Shown: in pieces, positions 44,425-55,249 of the stretch
Layout of the letters: every line of letters begins with the position of its first letter
Numbering within the stretch: the stretch's first letter is position 1
Source: Dermanyssus gallinae
Taxonomy: Eukaryota > Arthropoda > Arachnida > Mesostigmata > Dermanyssidae
DNA: 64,000 nt
NCBI GenBank assembly: GCA_003439945.1
Contig: QVRM01001260.1
Span: forward strand, 614,501-678,500
Direction of reading: 5' to 3'
Translations under genes and position numbers: made by a program
The notes under the pieces: model-generated
What the model was told of the DNA's origin: nothing
The model's input: the letters and a program-made list of their open reading frames with translations, nothing else
Databases searched by the model: none

Positions 44425-44925
44425 GGTCATTCATATTGCTGTGCACGCATTTCGAGGTAATTGACAACTACGTAACGCAGCACCATCACCTTGATACGAA
44501 AATGATGGGCATTAAATTTGCTATTGCGTGAGAGTGGTCTTTCGGACGTACATTTTTGGTCGCAATGCAAAAATTTTACGATTTTTCATGAAAAGGCGTT
44601 AACGTAAAATATCGACTTTTCATGACTTTCCTTAATCTGGGTATTAGCTTTTTGCTACGCAAGCCAGTGAAGTGTCTTCCGTTGTGCAGAATTTTCCTCC
44701 GAACACGCCGGTGTAATCGGTTCCTTCATGCGTTGAGTGGTTCTCCCGCAAACAGAGATTTCGCACAACTATGTAGGAAAAAAAAGGCAGAAAAACTACT
44801 TTTATAAACTTCACTCTCTCTCCTAAACAAGACGTTTCCACGTCTTCCCTCCATAGGGAAAACTTATTTTCTTGCCAAATTCTATCAAACCTCGAAATGC
44901 GTGCACAACAATATGAATGACCCTG
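44422..44925. mobile_element. Mariner-type MITE, 504 bp
   Basis: The first 36 nt start CAGGGTCATTCATATTGCTG. The last 36 nt are their reverse complement with one mismatch, ending at 44925. TA flanks both sides (44420-44421 and 44926-44927). The interior has no transposase motif, so it is non-autonomous. The TIR differs from both mariner families in the window, so its autonomous partner must be elsewhere. Confidence 0.9.
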
Positions 44926-44954
44926 TATATGAATATGGTGGTTTCAGGGCACTC

Positions 44955-44955
44955 C

Positions 44956-44986
<31 letters not shown>

Positions 44987-44990
44987 CATA
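44955..44990. repeat. (TA)n microsatellite
   Basis: AT repeat grading into TACATACATATA, 30 bp right of the MITE. Confidence 0.9.
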
Positions 44991-44999
44991 TATAGACAC

Positions 45000-46880
45000 G
45001 TGTATATAGATATATTTCTCCTCGAATTTATATACACGTATACATGTATGGCAACGCTTAAAGTCTTACCGTGTTCTGCTAATAGCCAGCTTCTTTAGCG
45101 TAGACTGTTTGCACCTTTTATGTTTGCCCTCTTCAGGTTCTTCATATCCTACTCTGGCTTGCGTCGTTGAGAGCTTAACGAAAGCCACTAACTCAGCTGA
45201 TTTACTGCAGAAGTGCTCTTATAAATAGGTGATTTCCCCTTGCTAGCTAATTGCGGCGGCTGGGTACGTTACGCTAGGCCGTCGCTAATATCTGTCGAAG
45301 GCCTGTCCTGCCAGAGGGAGGCCGTGTGCTGTACCGGTAGTGCCTGTTCTAATCAGAAACGATGCTGGTTGCTGCGTCTCCTCCAGTGCTCTCCACAGTG
45401 TTGGGAGAGACAGTGAGAAGCGAAATAGGAGAGAAAGGCAATTTGGGCAAACCATCCTCGATGAAAACATGGTCTTGGAGAGTGGCATTCGCACATCTAG
45501 CCGTTTAACGCTAACTTGTGGCCAGAATTAGTATCTAGCAAGCCATCCAAAGATGTACCTAGCGCGTTACAGTTCAGAAGACTTGTTCACACCATCGTTC
45601 CGGTTCAGAATCGCAGGCTATCAACGTTGAACCGTCTTCGTAAGGATTAGATCGCGCGCCAGCTCGATTGCGCATAACATATCATGTTGTGTTTTTTTTC
45701 GAAAGGAGGCCCTCTTGGACGAAACAATTTGTTTATTCAAATTTCGAAACATTGGCAAGACCTTGGCGATGGCATGGCACAAAAATGGCACCACGAAGTT
45801 AGAATATTGACATATTTAATAGGCCATATAACCTTTAAAATCACCTTTAGTATCACATAACAAGGTGTATGCTGCAATTTGTCATGGTCATATGTTATTT
45901 TAGTATTCACACACCTGCAAAAAGAACGCAACTTATCGCCAAATTGGAAAGTGCTATTTGAATTTTTACGCACGCTTTTGGCCACCCGCAAAGCAAAACA
46001 TTTGTTTACGAACTCGTAACAGGTCACTGGTATTGGCGTGATGAATAACTGGCTTTTTAGGTTACTGAAGTGTACATTAAAAAATTATCCTTGCATGTCT
46101 CATTTTGTTTGTTGACGTAGAGCAGATATGCTACCTTGCTTGAAAAGTAAGTCTATACTAAAGGCGACATCAGCTGGCACGCTTGGAGAGTACCTAAGTC
46201 GCAGGCGCCTCAAGAACGTTTCTTGGACGCTTTCAACTAACCTTCTTTATTTGGTTAGATAGATTAAATTAGAAAGGATGGATTACATTTTGAAACAACT
46301 TTCTTTAAAAGAAAATGTTTGATTCTAGACCGAAGAGCCATACGTAAGTTTTAGAAAAACAAGAGATTTATAAAGGCAAATGTTCTCATGAGGAGTTCTT
46401 AGAATGAAGCAGTGAAAAATGGAATTAACAATGCCCCCACGGACTTGGTCATATGGAGGCAAAAATTTAGATCAGGCTCAGTATTTAAGTTTGTAGTCAA
46501 AAATAAGTATGCTGGTCGGGTATATCGAGCTTAACCAAGAGCAGTGCTGTAACAAAATTTCTGTCAGTGTCATTATTGGAGCACACTGCGTTGAAAATTT
46601 TGTTCCTTGCTTTGCACATTCGGACATCGAAAGTCGTTTTCAAGCGTTTTTCACGCGTGTGTGAGAGACTGATGGGACGTCTGCCATTTGTAAGAGCGCG
46701 TTTTGCTCAAAAACCGAAAGCTATATAAATTGTCTGTTCAAAATGTCGCATAGACAAATCTATGCCGAGTGATTAGATACGTTTCAACGTGCATTTTATG
46801 AGAACAACACTTAACAACATTTAAGGCGATATCCGAAAAAGTTTGGTAATTATTCAATTCATCATTTATTCACTTATGTA
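45000..46880. other. No gene recognised
   Basis: Only short frames without motifs. It may include decayed 3' sequence of the family B LINE that starts at 46891, but no Cys/His-rich end like that at 32550 or 53600 was found. Confidence 0.4.
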
Positions 46881-46890
46881 GAGTAGCATA

Positions 46891-48900
46891 TCAACGACAT
46901 AAAATTGCGCCGGTGTTAAACAATTCCGGATCGAGTTCGGCCATTTTTGCTTCCCATCTTTTAATGCATTCGTCAAAGGCCGTGGTGCGGGGGAGGTTAA
47001 AACGACGCCTTAAATCTTCCGTAAGGAGCGAACAATCCGCTAGTAAATAAACGAGTCGGTTGCGCGTTGACGTGTGGAGTCCTAGGGTCCGTTTGAGAAT
47101 GGCTGCTTTTACTTGGTTTAGTTGATCCAGGTTTCTCATAGTCAGATGCTCCCATATTAGGTTAATTCCGTAAGTGGCGACAGGAGGAACTTTCAAGTCG
47201 AAGAGGCGGATGGCCGTGGCGAGGGATAGACGCTGTGGGCTTTTGATAGACGTTGCCGCTATCAGGGCCTTCCTACATCTCTCCATAACGTGTCTTGAGA
47301 ACCCTACCCCGTTGTACGGTAGTGTTAGCCCCAAATAAGAAAAGTTGTTCACATAAGAAAGAGGGTAGCTTCCAATGTGAAGAGTATCGTCCCGTGCAAT
47401 TCTGCTCCCTCTTCGGAACTTAAGTGCTTCCGTTTTAGCAAGGTTAATTGTTAGCCCAAGACCCGTGACGGCTGTGCTCAGCCTCGCTAGCGCTTGTTTA
47501 ACTTGAAAACGACTTCTCCCATAGATAGCTAAATCGTCAGCGTACAGTAGCACCTTGACGAGGTCTCTTGATCCTCGTATTTGTTTTGGAAGGTCTTTCA
47601 GAAGTACAGAGAAGAGAAGCGGGCTTAGATTGTCCCCCTGCGCAAGCCGGTTGTTTGCGAAAACGCCGGCAATTCCGAGACACCATCGTCGATGGTTACA
47701 CGGTTCTCCTGTAAGATTGCCCCCACGAGATTAAGAATTTTATAAGGAACGCCAACCACTGCTAGCATATCGAGCACGCGATCACGAGGAGCGGTGTCAA
47801 AAGCAGCTTTGAAATCGACGAAAACCGCGTACAAGGATTGACCTTGTCTAGAGAGGGTCTCCTTAACATCCTCTAAAAGAATCCCGCACGCTGTTGCCGT
47901 CGAGCGACCCCTTCAAAATCCATGTTGTTCGTCAGGGATGACGTCTGTGCCCTCCAGGAAGTCGGTTAACCTTCTCGTTATCAGGGAGGACAACAGCTTG
48001 TAGCATACGCTTTTCTTAGCAATGCCCCGCCAGGCCGACGGGTGAGTTGGGTCGCCTTTGCCTTTCGGGATCACCAGTAGCGTAGCATTTCGCCATTGAG
48101 GAGGGAGATACCCTATGTTAAGGCATTTGTTAAATAAGGCTGTCCAACACGGCGCTAACAGGAGCGATCCTTTGAGATGTTCGTTCTGAATACCGTCCGG
48201 TCCGGAGGCCTTATTAGAGCAGAGCCCCGTCAAATCTTGCAGGACTTCTCTTTTGGAGAAATCTTTGGCGAGCATGTTACGCTGCTCTGTAGTCTCTTCG
48301 CCCCAGACAGCAGCGAACAACGGTACTACGAGTGGGATTGTGTCACTTGAGGCAAACATTTTAGTGAAGTGCCCCACGAGTGCGACGGAGCCAATAGGGC
48401 AAGATGTCTGTCCACCGCGAGTAAGCCATTTGTATGGCGCTCGCTCTGCGTCTGACAGGAGTACGGCCTCTTGTTGTTCTAGGTACTTTTTCTTCTGCTG
48501 GATGTACGTCTTTTGACAGACTGTTCGGAAGACGGCAGCTAAAGGTCTGGCCACAGGATGCAGTTCCGCCAAGAGACGGAGGGCATCCTGGATCGCGCGA
48601 ACAGTATGACAATTGCGATTAAACCACGGACGGTGTTTCCTTGTGCTGGGCCGCCGAACCGAGGATTGGAGAATCTCTACTAGGAGGCCAGCGTACTGTT
48701 CTACGTCCAGGGCCTCGGGGATAGGGAGAACCTCACGAGAACGCTCCAGCAGAGCTTGAATGTCCAGTTTTCTCGATAGTGGTAGTTTTCTGGGGGCTCG
48801 AGTTGGGTCGTTTGGTACATTGATAACGCAATGGGGATGTGCGCTCGCAGGAGACCGCCTTCCCTCAAGGAATTTCTCTCTCCCATGTAGCTTACTCGGT
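46891..48900 (-). pseudogene. LINE family B ORF2, longest copy (two lesions in the RT part)
   Basis: The frame from about 48880 has a linker region (RKLDIQALLERSREVL, RKHRPWFNRNC) and the pre-RT block SNKASGPDGIQNEHLKG, followed by NATLLVIPKGKGDPTHPSAW, RGIAKKSVCYKLLSSLITRR and VIPDEQHGF. A TGA at 47913-47915 interrupts it. In the same frame follow VFVDFKAAFDTAPRDRV (first Asp) and FSQTTGLRRG, where one base is deleted near 47640. The shifted frame continues SPLLFSVLL, VLLYADDLAIYGRS (catalytic YADD intact), LAKTEALKFRRGS and SYLGLTLPYNG, and ends at 46891. No apurinic endonuclease is present, so the copy is 5'-truncated. Its clade is uncertain. Confidence 0.85.
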
Positions 48901-48949
48901 CTCTGCTTACACAAAACTGCAGTTTGGTAATTATGCAAACACTAAAACA

Positions 48950-50030
48950 TTTTTCTATTTTACAGCTACACACCGCGCATTCGCTCTAGTCACGAATCTT
49001 CCATGAATTTAAAACATGTGTGGACAACTAACCTCATGTATTTGTCAGAGTTTAAGCAGCTTTTTCAAGCATTTCTCAAACGCGTGTTTGCTGCTTACGG
49101 AAACTAATATTATTTTACTAGTACTCCGATAAAAGCGCAGATAACGCAGAGCCCTGGTTATCGGTTATTTTTTTATGCTAAGAGCCACAGCCTGGTTTAA
49201 ATATGGAGAGGCTCAGCAAAATGGTGTTGAAAACAAATTATATAACGCGCATAGTTATATGAATACCACTGTAATCACAATAAAAACGACCGATAAGTAA
49301 ATTCACCGCACCAATATTGTAGTGGTTTACTTGATCAATAGCAGATTACGATCTCGTCCGGTGCAAGCATTGTAGATGACTTGTTGCTTGACGAACTTAT
49401 CACTCATTCTAAGGAACATCGCATCTAACTAGTATACGTGCATAGCACTCCTAAGTGTGCCCATTAATCATATCACTTTTTAAATGAAGTGAGTTCGCGA
49501 GTGGATATTTGTGCTTAGTACGCTTGATTTTACGCAAAGGTCAAATTCTATTTTTTTTAACAGATAACTTGTACACTACTAATCTTGCTTCTACTTAGTT
49601 TTCCTGCCAAAGAAATGCTACAAACTGACACCAGATTTCAAAACAAAGCAGGCAAATCTCTGCATGGAGACGACATTTGCCATTCTCAAAGATCACCAAT
49701 AGCAGGCGACACTTTTCTCTCATCGATCGAAATTTCTGTCGAGGTCTTCACTCACGGTTTTACGCGGATTAAAAGCACGGTAAGAAGAATCAACCACGGC
49801 AGCAATGCAATGATCACCTCACAACGCCAACCATATAATTGGTCGGCTATTTGGCAGCCTATAGAGGTGCTAGAACGGCGAGGAGTCTCATTAACGCTAT
49901 TGGAGACGCGCCATGAAAGGTTCACGTGTGGAAGGTTAGGGTGCAACTGCTTCAATGTGTTCTCCTCCTCCTTTCTTGCACAGCACTTTTTTATCCTTTT
50001 CCTTCTTCCTTCTTTGCCGTTGCGCTCTTC
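48950..50030. other. No gene recognised
   Basis: A 149-codon frame at 49585-50034 has no recognised domain and ends in a hydrophobic low-complexity tail. I do not call it a gene. Confidence 0.4.
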
Positions 50031-50039
50031 GTAACGCAG

Positions 50040-50460
50040 GAGGCAACGCTAGTGGAATATCGAATTTCTGCGGTGTTTACCTAGAGAGCGGCGGGTGGAT
50101 TGTGTCTGCACGAGAGTAATTGATCTCCGTAAATCAGGCGCTAATCGGGTCACACCTCGGAAGCACGTCGTTGCACCCGAGGGAGCACTCGTCAAGTGGC
50201 ACTTGGCCAAACGGCGACGACGACGACGGCTGCACGTAGGGGCCGGCCCTGCAGCCTACGAGGCTCATGTATCTAATTGACGCCGCCGTGTGGTCCGTGT
50301 GGTGGTGGTGGTGGAGGGGGTGGTGGAGCGATATGACGCGTGCAATAACGTATTAGGATAGCAGAAAGCGACGATACTTAAACTCGAAAGGACCCCCGAG
50401 GAATAGGGCGCGTGCCCCTCCCCCCCTTCCCCCTCCACCGTCAGCGCATGCGCGCACGCA
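50040..50460. promoter_or_regulatory. GC-rich island with NRF-1-like site
   Basis: Markedly GC-rich compared with its surroundings. It holds short CGA/CGACGACG and GTGGTGGTGG runs, a C-rich stretch at 50417-50436 and GCGCATGCGCGC at 50444-50455, close to the NRF-1 palindrome. This could be a host promoter or 5' exon. A frame starting at 50412 ends near GCAG|GGTAAATAG (50655-50668), a possible donor. No protein family recognised. Confidence 0.3.
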
Positions 50461-50866
50461 TCACTGGAGATTGTAGCACCAGACCAGAGTCGAATCATAC
50501 CGTGGGCAAGCAACTGGAGAAAACCGACGCTGCTAGCTTTACTATTTTGCCATATATATATACGCTTGTAAACGACACGAATATTTTTGATGGCATGCAC
50601 GCTATGGTTCGTTCGGAGTTATCAGCTTTAGAATGTGACAATTCACGCACTTCCGCAGGGTAAATAGGTTTGTTTATACGCGTTCACTATCGTAATGCTG
50701 CACGGACTGCTCTGTGTAGGTATCCGTCAATGCCTTTCCGGAAACGTTTCGTTTTCGTTGAAACGAGCGAACTGTGGCGTGAAGAAGTGTTTGTTTGATC
50801 GTAAGTCCAGTGTATTCTTTCCTATACGCCCTAGCCTTACACTTCCTGTAAGCATACAATTAAATG

Positions 50867-50896
<30 letters not shown>
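50867..50896. repeat. (TA)n microsatellite
   Basis: Perfect AT repeat of about 30 bp. Confidence 0.95.
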
Positions 50897-50898
<2 letters not shown>

Positions 50899-50899
50899 C

Positions 50900-52151
50900 A
50901 GACAATGACACGTCAGAAAATCATGGTCGCCGGTCTCGACGTCGAAACGAACGCCCTAGCTCGAATGTATGCCTGCCTATGTGTGTAACTTTTCCTATGC
51001 TGCTTATTCAGTAAATAATCTTTTAACTCCAGTGTCAAGCAAATAAAAGCACAAGCAATAGTTGATTAAATCTTGATGCCTATTAAACACATGTTTTTCT
51101 GTCACTCTAGCTAACTACTCTTTGGCTAATCGCCCTGGCAACCTAAATTACTTTTGTAGGGCCACGAGCTCAGTTAGTAATTTCCTTGGGCGTACCACCA
51201 ATGGTGATGTGTGAACGTGTATTTAACCTTCATTGTTTACTAAATCCGTCCATAACTTCTACAATGAGAGCATGGTCCCCACGGGGAGCCAAAAACAACA
51301 TCGTCTTCAGAAACTGTGCCTCGCGTCAATATCCTCTCTTGAATGCCTTTGCCTAAATATTTGAGAAACAGGTACGGGTACCGGAATTTCCACTACGGTA
51401 GGTACGGACACGTATTTTCTAGTCAACTGAGAATATTTATTATTTTTTCACAGTCCGCAACCCATCTGGCTTGCCTCGGCTGTGATGCAAGTAGGATACT
51501 GCAGTCGTGCATGAAACCGCCACGTCCCACTCTAATTTTTTTTCATATGCCTATAGTGGGATAATTATTCTAACAGTTGTTGTTTTACCGGTAGCTACCA
51601 AGCTTCTTCGTTCGGGTGTGGATGGCATAAAAGCCTTTCTGAGAGCTCGTCGAATCACGCTGTTGAGTTCTGTGTGTCTGGAGAAGTTTTAACGAGGTTT
51701 TTGAGACAACTCAGTAATTGTTGGCTATTAGAATCCACGACTAGTCTCCACGTAGTTTGCATAAGAATGGCTCGCGGACCGGAGCGTCTATCAGCGCGCA
51801 CTCCATGCGGAAGAAAGGATCCAGAAGCCGAGCTAAGGCGAGGGCTGGGCTTTGAGCTAGCCTCTGCTAAAAAGAGGGCGCGGCCTTTTGGCAGTTATTG
51901 CCACTTCGTTTTTAATACTGTTATTGTAGGGGGTTTGTAATTCGTCTTCCTCGGACGTAATTGAAGCAGTAAATCTTGCCTCTATGCCCTGAAAGCTCTA
52001 AACCTTTGTATCATGACACTGCGCATTAATTTTTGCGTCTCGCTTGTTGCGTGTTGCCGGCGCCCAGGAAATTCAGTTCCGCTATGTATATATATATATA
52101 GCATCCACATGTGAGAATGCCTATGTTTACATACCCGTTATCTATAAATAA

Positions 52152-52199
<48 letters not shown>

Positions 52200-53500
52200 T
52201 TAATATAAGCATTATAAGCATTTCTTAGACGGTAGTTTCTTCACCAAGACAACGCCTTAGGCTGCAGGGTTAAAACAATGAGATTGAGCTAAATACAAAT
52301 CTTCTCGATTTAAAGTTGTGCTGCCATAGATGGATTCATGGAATTGCCTTTGTCGGGTTTTACTAAGCTTCCAGTCAGTATACCTGACGAAAACGAACAA
52401 AATGAAGTTCAGATGTAAGTGTCGGATTGCCCGACGGCATAATCTCTTCTTGGCAAGCACGCCTTTAAGTATGTCAATTTATTTTTGGTTTACTTTTGGG
52501 TAAATAAAATGTTCATATCCAATTATTTTTTGCGAATGAATGCTCAAAACGCTTTGCACATTATACTATAAAAATGCAGGCTGGCACCAACAGGCATGTC
52601 ACCGATTTGGGTTGAGTTTATTAATTGCAATTGCAGAACGTTTGTTCGAAATTAAGGCATATGTGGCTGCAAATGGGACTGCTACGAGGTTTTTGTAAAG
52701 TTGGTGCACCCTGTTGCTGGCTGCAGGTTAAAGCATCCGATCAGTGACGGCGTATGACGTAATTTCGGCGATTAGGCTAAGTTTTCTTTAAGACTCATCT
52801 CCACTGATCGAACCTTCTATTTATTGTTTAGCATTTTTTAGATGTAGAGAGAGGGCTTTGCAGTCACTTATCTTTCATTTCGCACAAGCAGACGACAAAC
52901 TCTCTCGCTCCTTCTGGGACACCTCCACTTTTGCCTGAGCCGTATAGCTGTTTCCATTCTATATATTAGTAAACTAGTAGTATCTGTGTGTTTGTGAAAA
53001 TGTAACTTTTCTCTCCACGCGGCGTACGCAAGCCGGGGACGGCGGCCTGGTATGCGCTGGAGAAGCGCCTAGAAGCCTCCGTAGCCTACAATGTTCTTAT
53101 TCACGTACTACGCCAACCACGAGCCTCTCTGTCTCTTCCCTATGCTAGGGATTACGCCTAGTAATCTCTCATTCAAGGATCTTTGCAAGTAGATGGTCAA
53201 TTTTTGTTCTATCTTACCATTGTAGCCTCACGCTTTCCTTCACCAGCGTACTGATGTTCAATTGGCAGTTTCTGCTCTTCTTCATGTCTTGACGTACCTA
53301 GGTTTTATAAAATTGAACCGGTTGGAACTAACGCCGTATTCTGATAATCTGACGTGCTTGGATGACCCCAAGCGGACTTTTTTTCGACCCCCATGTAGCT
53401 CTAGCTGCAGCTAGTCTAACGCATAAGGGATATTGGTTGATCATTATTTATTTCGCGATGAGTTTGCCTTTTAAGATGGTACTGAATTATAAATATATTT
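50900..53500. other. No gene recognised; two (TA)n tracts
   Basis: (TA)n tracts lie at 52085-52100 and 52153-52198. Short frames only. The frame at 51674-51940 contains an Arg-rich stretch but no known motif. Confidence 0.45.
52153..52198. repeat. (TA)n microsatellite
   Basis: Perfect AT repeat of about 46 bp. Confidence 0.95.
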
Positions 53501-53526
53501 GTTGTTCCCAATCCCATTTAAACACT

Positions 53527-54550
53527 TCAGCGGCCGTCCCACCGGGCGAAAAAAGGCAAAGGCCGGCGGTGTGTCTGGTAGCTCGCTGCGTGGTATTCTG
53601 CGCACGTCTGCGGGCAGAACCGGCAAAGACATTGATCGTTAACTTGATGAAAATCTTGGGTCATACATACCAAGTGATGATAGCCATGCACAATGTATCT
53701 TGTAACAACATCACTTTGCCGTCGGTGTCGTATGCACCTTGTATACACGTGCTGACTAGTGTATGCTATTTCATCCCAAAGCTCCCTGGCGAGGTACACA
53801 TCTAACTGCAGCCTCAGTCAATTTTTCTGCCACACTACCAAATTGCCACTCTACTGTTGAAATGTTCCTGTAGTGTGGTACCTACGCCCAATTCTGATTG
53901 TTTTACCTGCTGATCCGCAACTCACTAGCAGGTATATACAGCAATTTTGTGCCGTTCGCGACAAGTAAAGTCTATGCTTTATATATGTTGTGAAGCATCT
54001 TTCTAGCTGGGCAAAACTTCCATCTGGAATATAAACCCACACACTGCCGCGGGCTGTACATTGGCATAATATTGAGCTCAAATAGACGCACTTTTGCACT
54101 CAGAGACAGTCTTTAAAGGGCGTTCACCTCTGTGTAAACAAAGACAATAGCTGCCCGACATCTATCGCCGATATGCGGGGTCGTTTCTTTATAGTACAGT
54201 CTCAGACCCAAGTACTTGAAGAAGTTGACAAACTTCAGCGGTTGACCACAGAGGGGTATTAGGACTGCTGCAGCCAATCGACCCCCACGACGAACTTTAT
54301 GGCTTGCGTCTGCCGCAAATTTTTTCACTGACTCTTACAATGCAGGTAAGTTTCTACATCGCCGGCAATTCGACGAATGGCATCGCGGTCCCGGTGGGCC
54401 ACTACTATGTCATCCGCATACATGACGACGAAGGCGTTTCTAAACTACTTTCGCATATGGCGGGCAATGAGTAAGGAAAATGCCAGGCAACCGAGGGGGA
54501 CCCCGTTCTCTCTACGTTTTGACTTAGCTGCAATGTGCCTTTGTCCTTTA
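53527..54550 (-). pseudogene. LINE family B remnant (RT motifs and Cys/His-rich end)
   Basis: From 54550 downwards: ENGVPLGCLAFSLLIA (GVPQG motif decayed), VVMYADDIVVAHRDRDA (YADD present), ADASHKVRRGGRLA, KFVNFFKYLGLRLYYKE and IGDRCRAAIVF. Further down, 53720-53540 reads GYHHLVCMTQDFHQVNDQC with CRFCPQTCAEYHAASY, matching the end of the copy at 32550. The middle is unreadable and frames change, so it is a dead, internally eroded copy. Confidence 0.72.
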
Positions 54551-55249
54551 AGTTTACTTCATGGTGGTTTTCAGCAAAGAAACTTATTTCTCGGGTAACT
54601 GGTCACTTTGTATATTGCAGCCTGCTTCTATTTGACGTCACACTTAAATGAATACACTTATTTTAAGTAGTATCTCCTATTTGTTTGGAGCCAGTTTTTG
54701 GTCGTTTTTTTTTTCATTCACTTTTACAAACACCCTCGATAATCGCATTCTCTGGTAGATTATTAGACGTGTTCCTCTTAAGAATTCATAAGAAACAGGC
54801 GCATCATCACAGTCATCTGTTTATGCCCGGAGCTCCGTGCCTGTCGGCACCTGGTTGATTCGTAGGATCTTTCCGTTCACCGGATTACACAGAGCGGACC
54901 TACTACAGATATCCAAAAAAATCATAGAAGACGACACTTTTAGACAGTCCTGTATTAACCCCATGCTAAGTTGCATGAATAACTTGTGCGTTAGGTATTA
55001 TTACGTATATTTCCCTTTCTCCTGACATTTCGAATTCGGTCGTAGCAAAAGGTCACCCGCGGAGAGATAGTGTACTAACTGTGCTCTTCCGGGCCCCGCA
55101 CCTAAAACGGGTTTTCTCGGCCGTTCGGTTGTACCAGTGATCCTAGTTATTTGGGGTATTTATTTTTCGTATATTACATTATGTTTGTGGGACACATATT
55201 ACAAGAGATTAGCTAAGCCAGTGTGCCTAGCGGGTATGTATTGTGACTA

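Noticed and set aside
49585..50034. 149-codon ORF as a gene
   Set aside because: No domain or recognisable start context, and the end is a hydrophobic low-complexity run; chance cannot be excluded.
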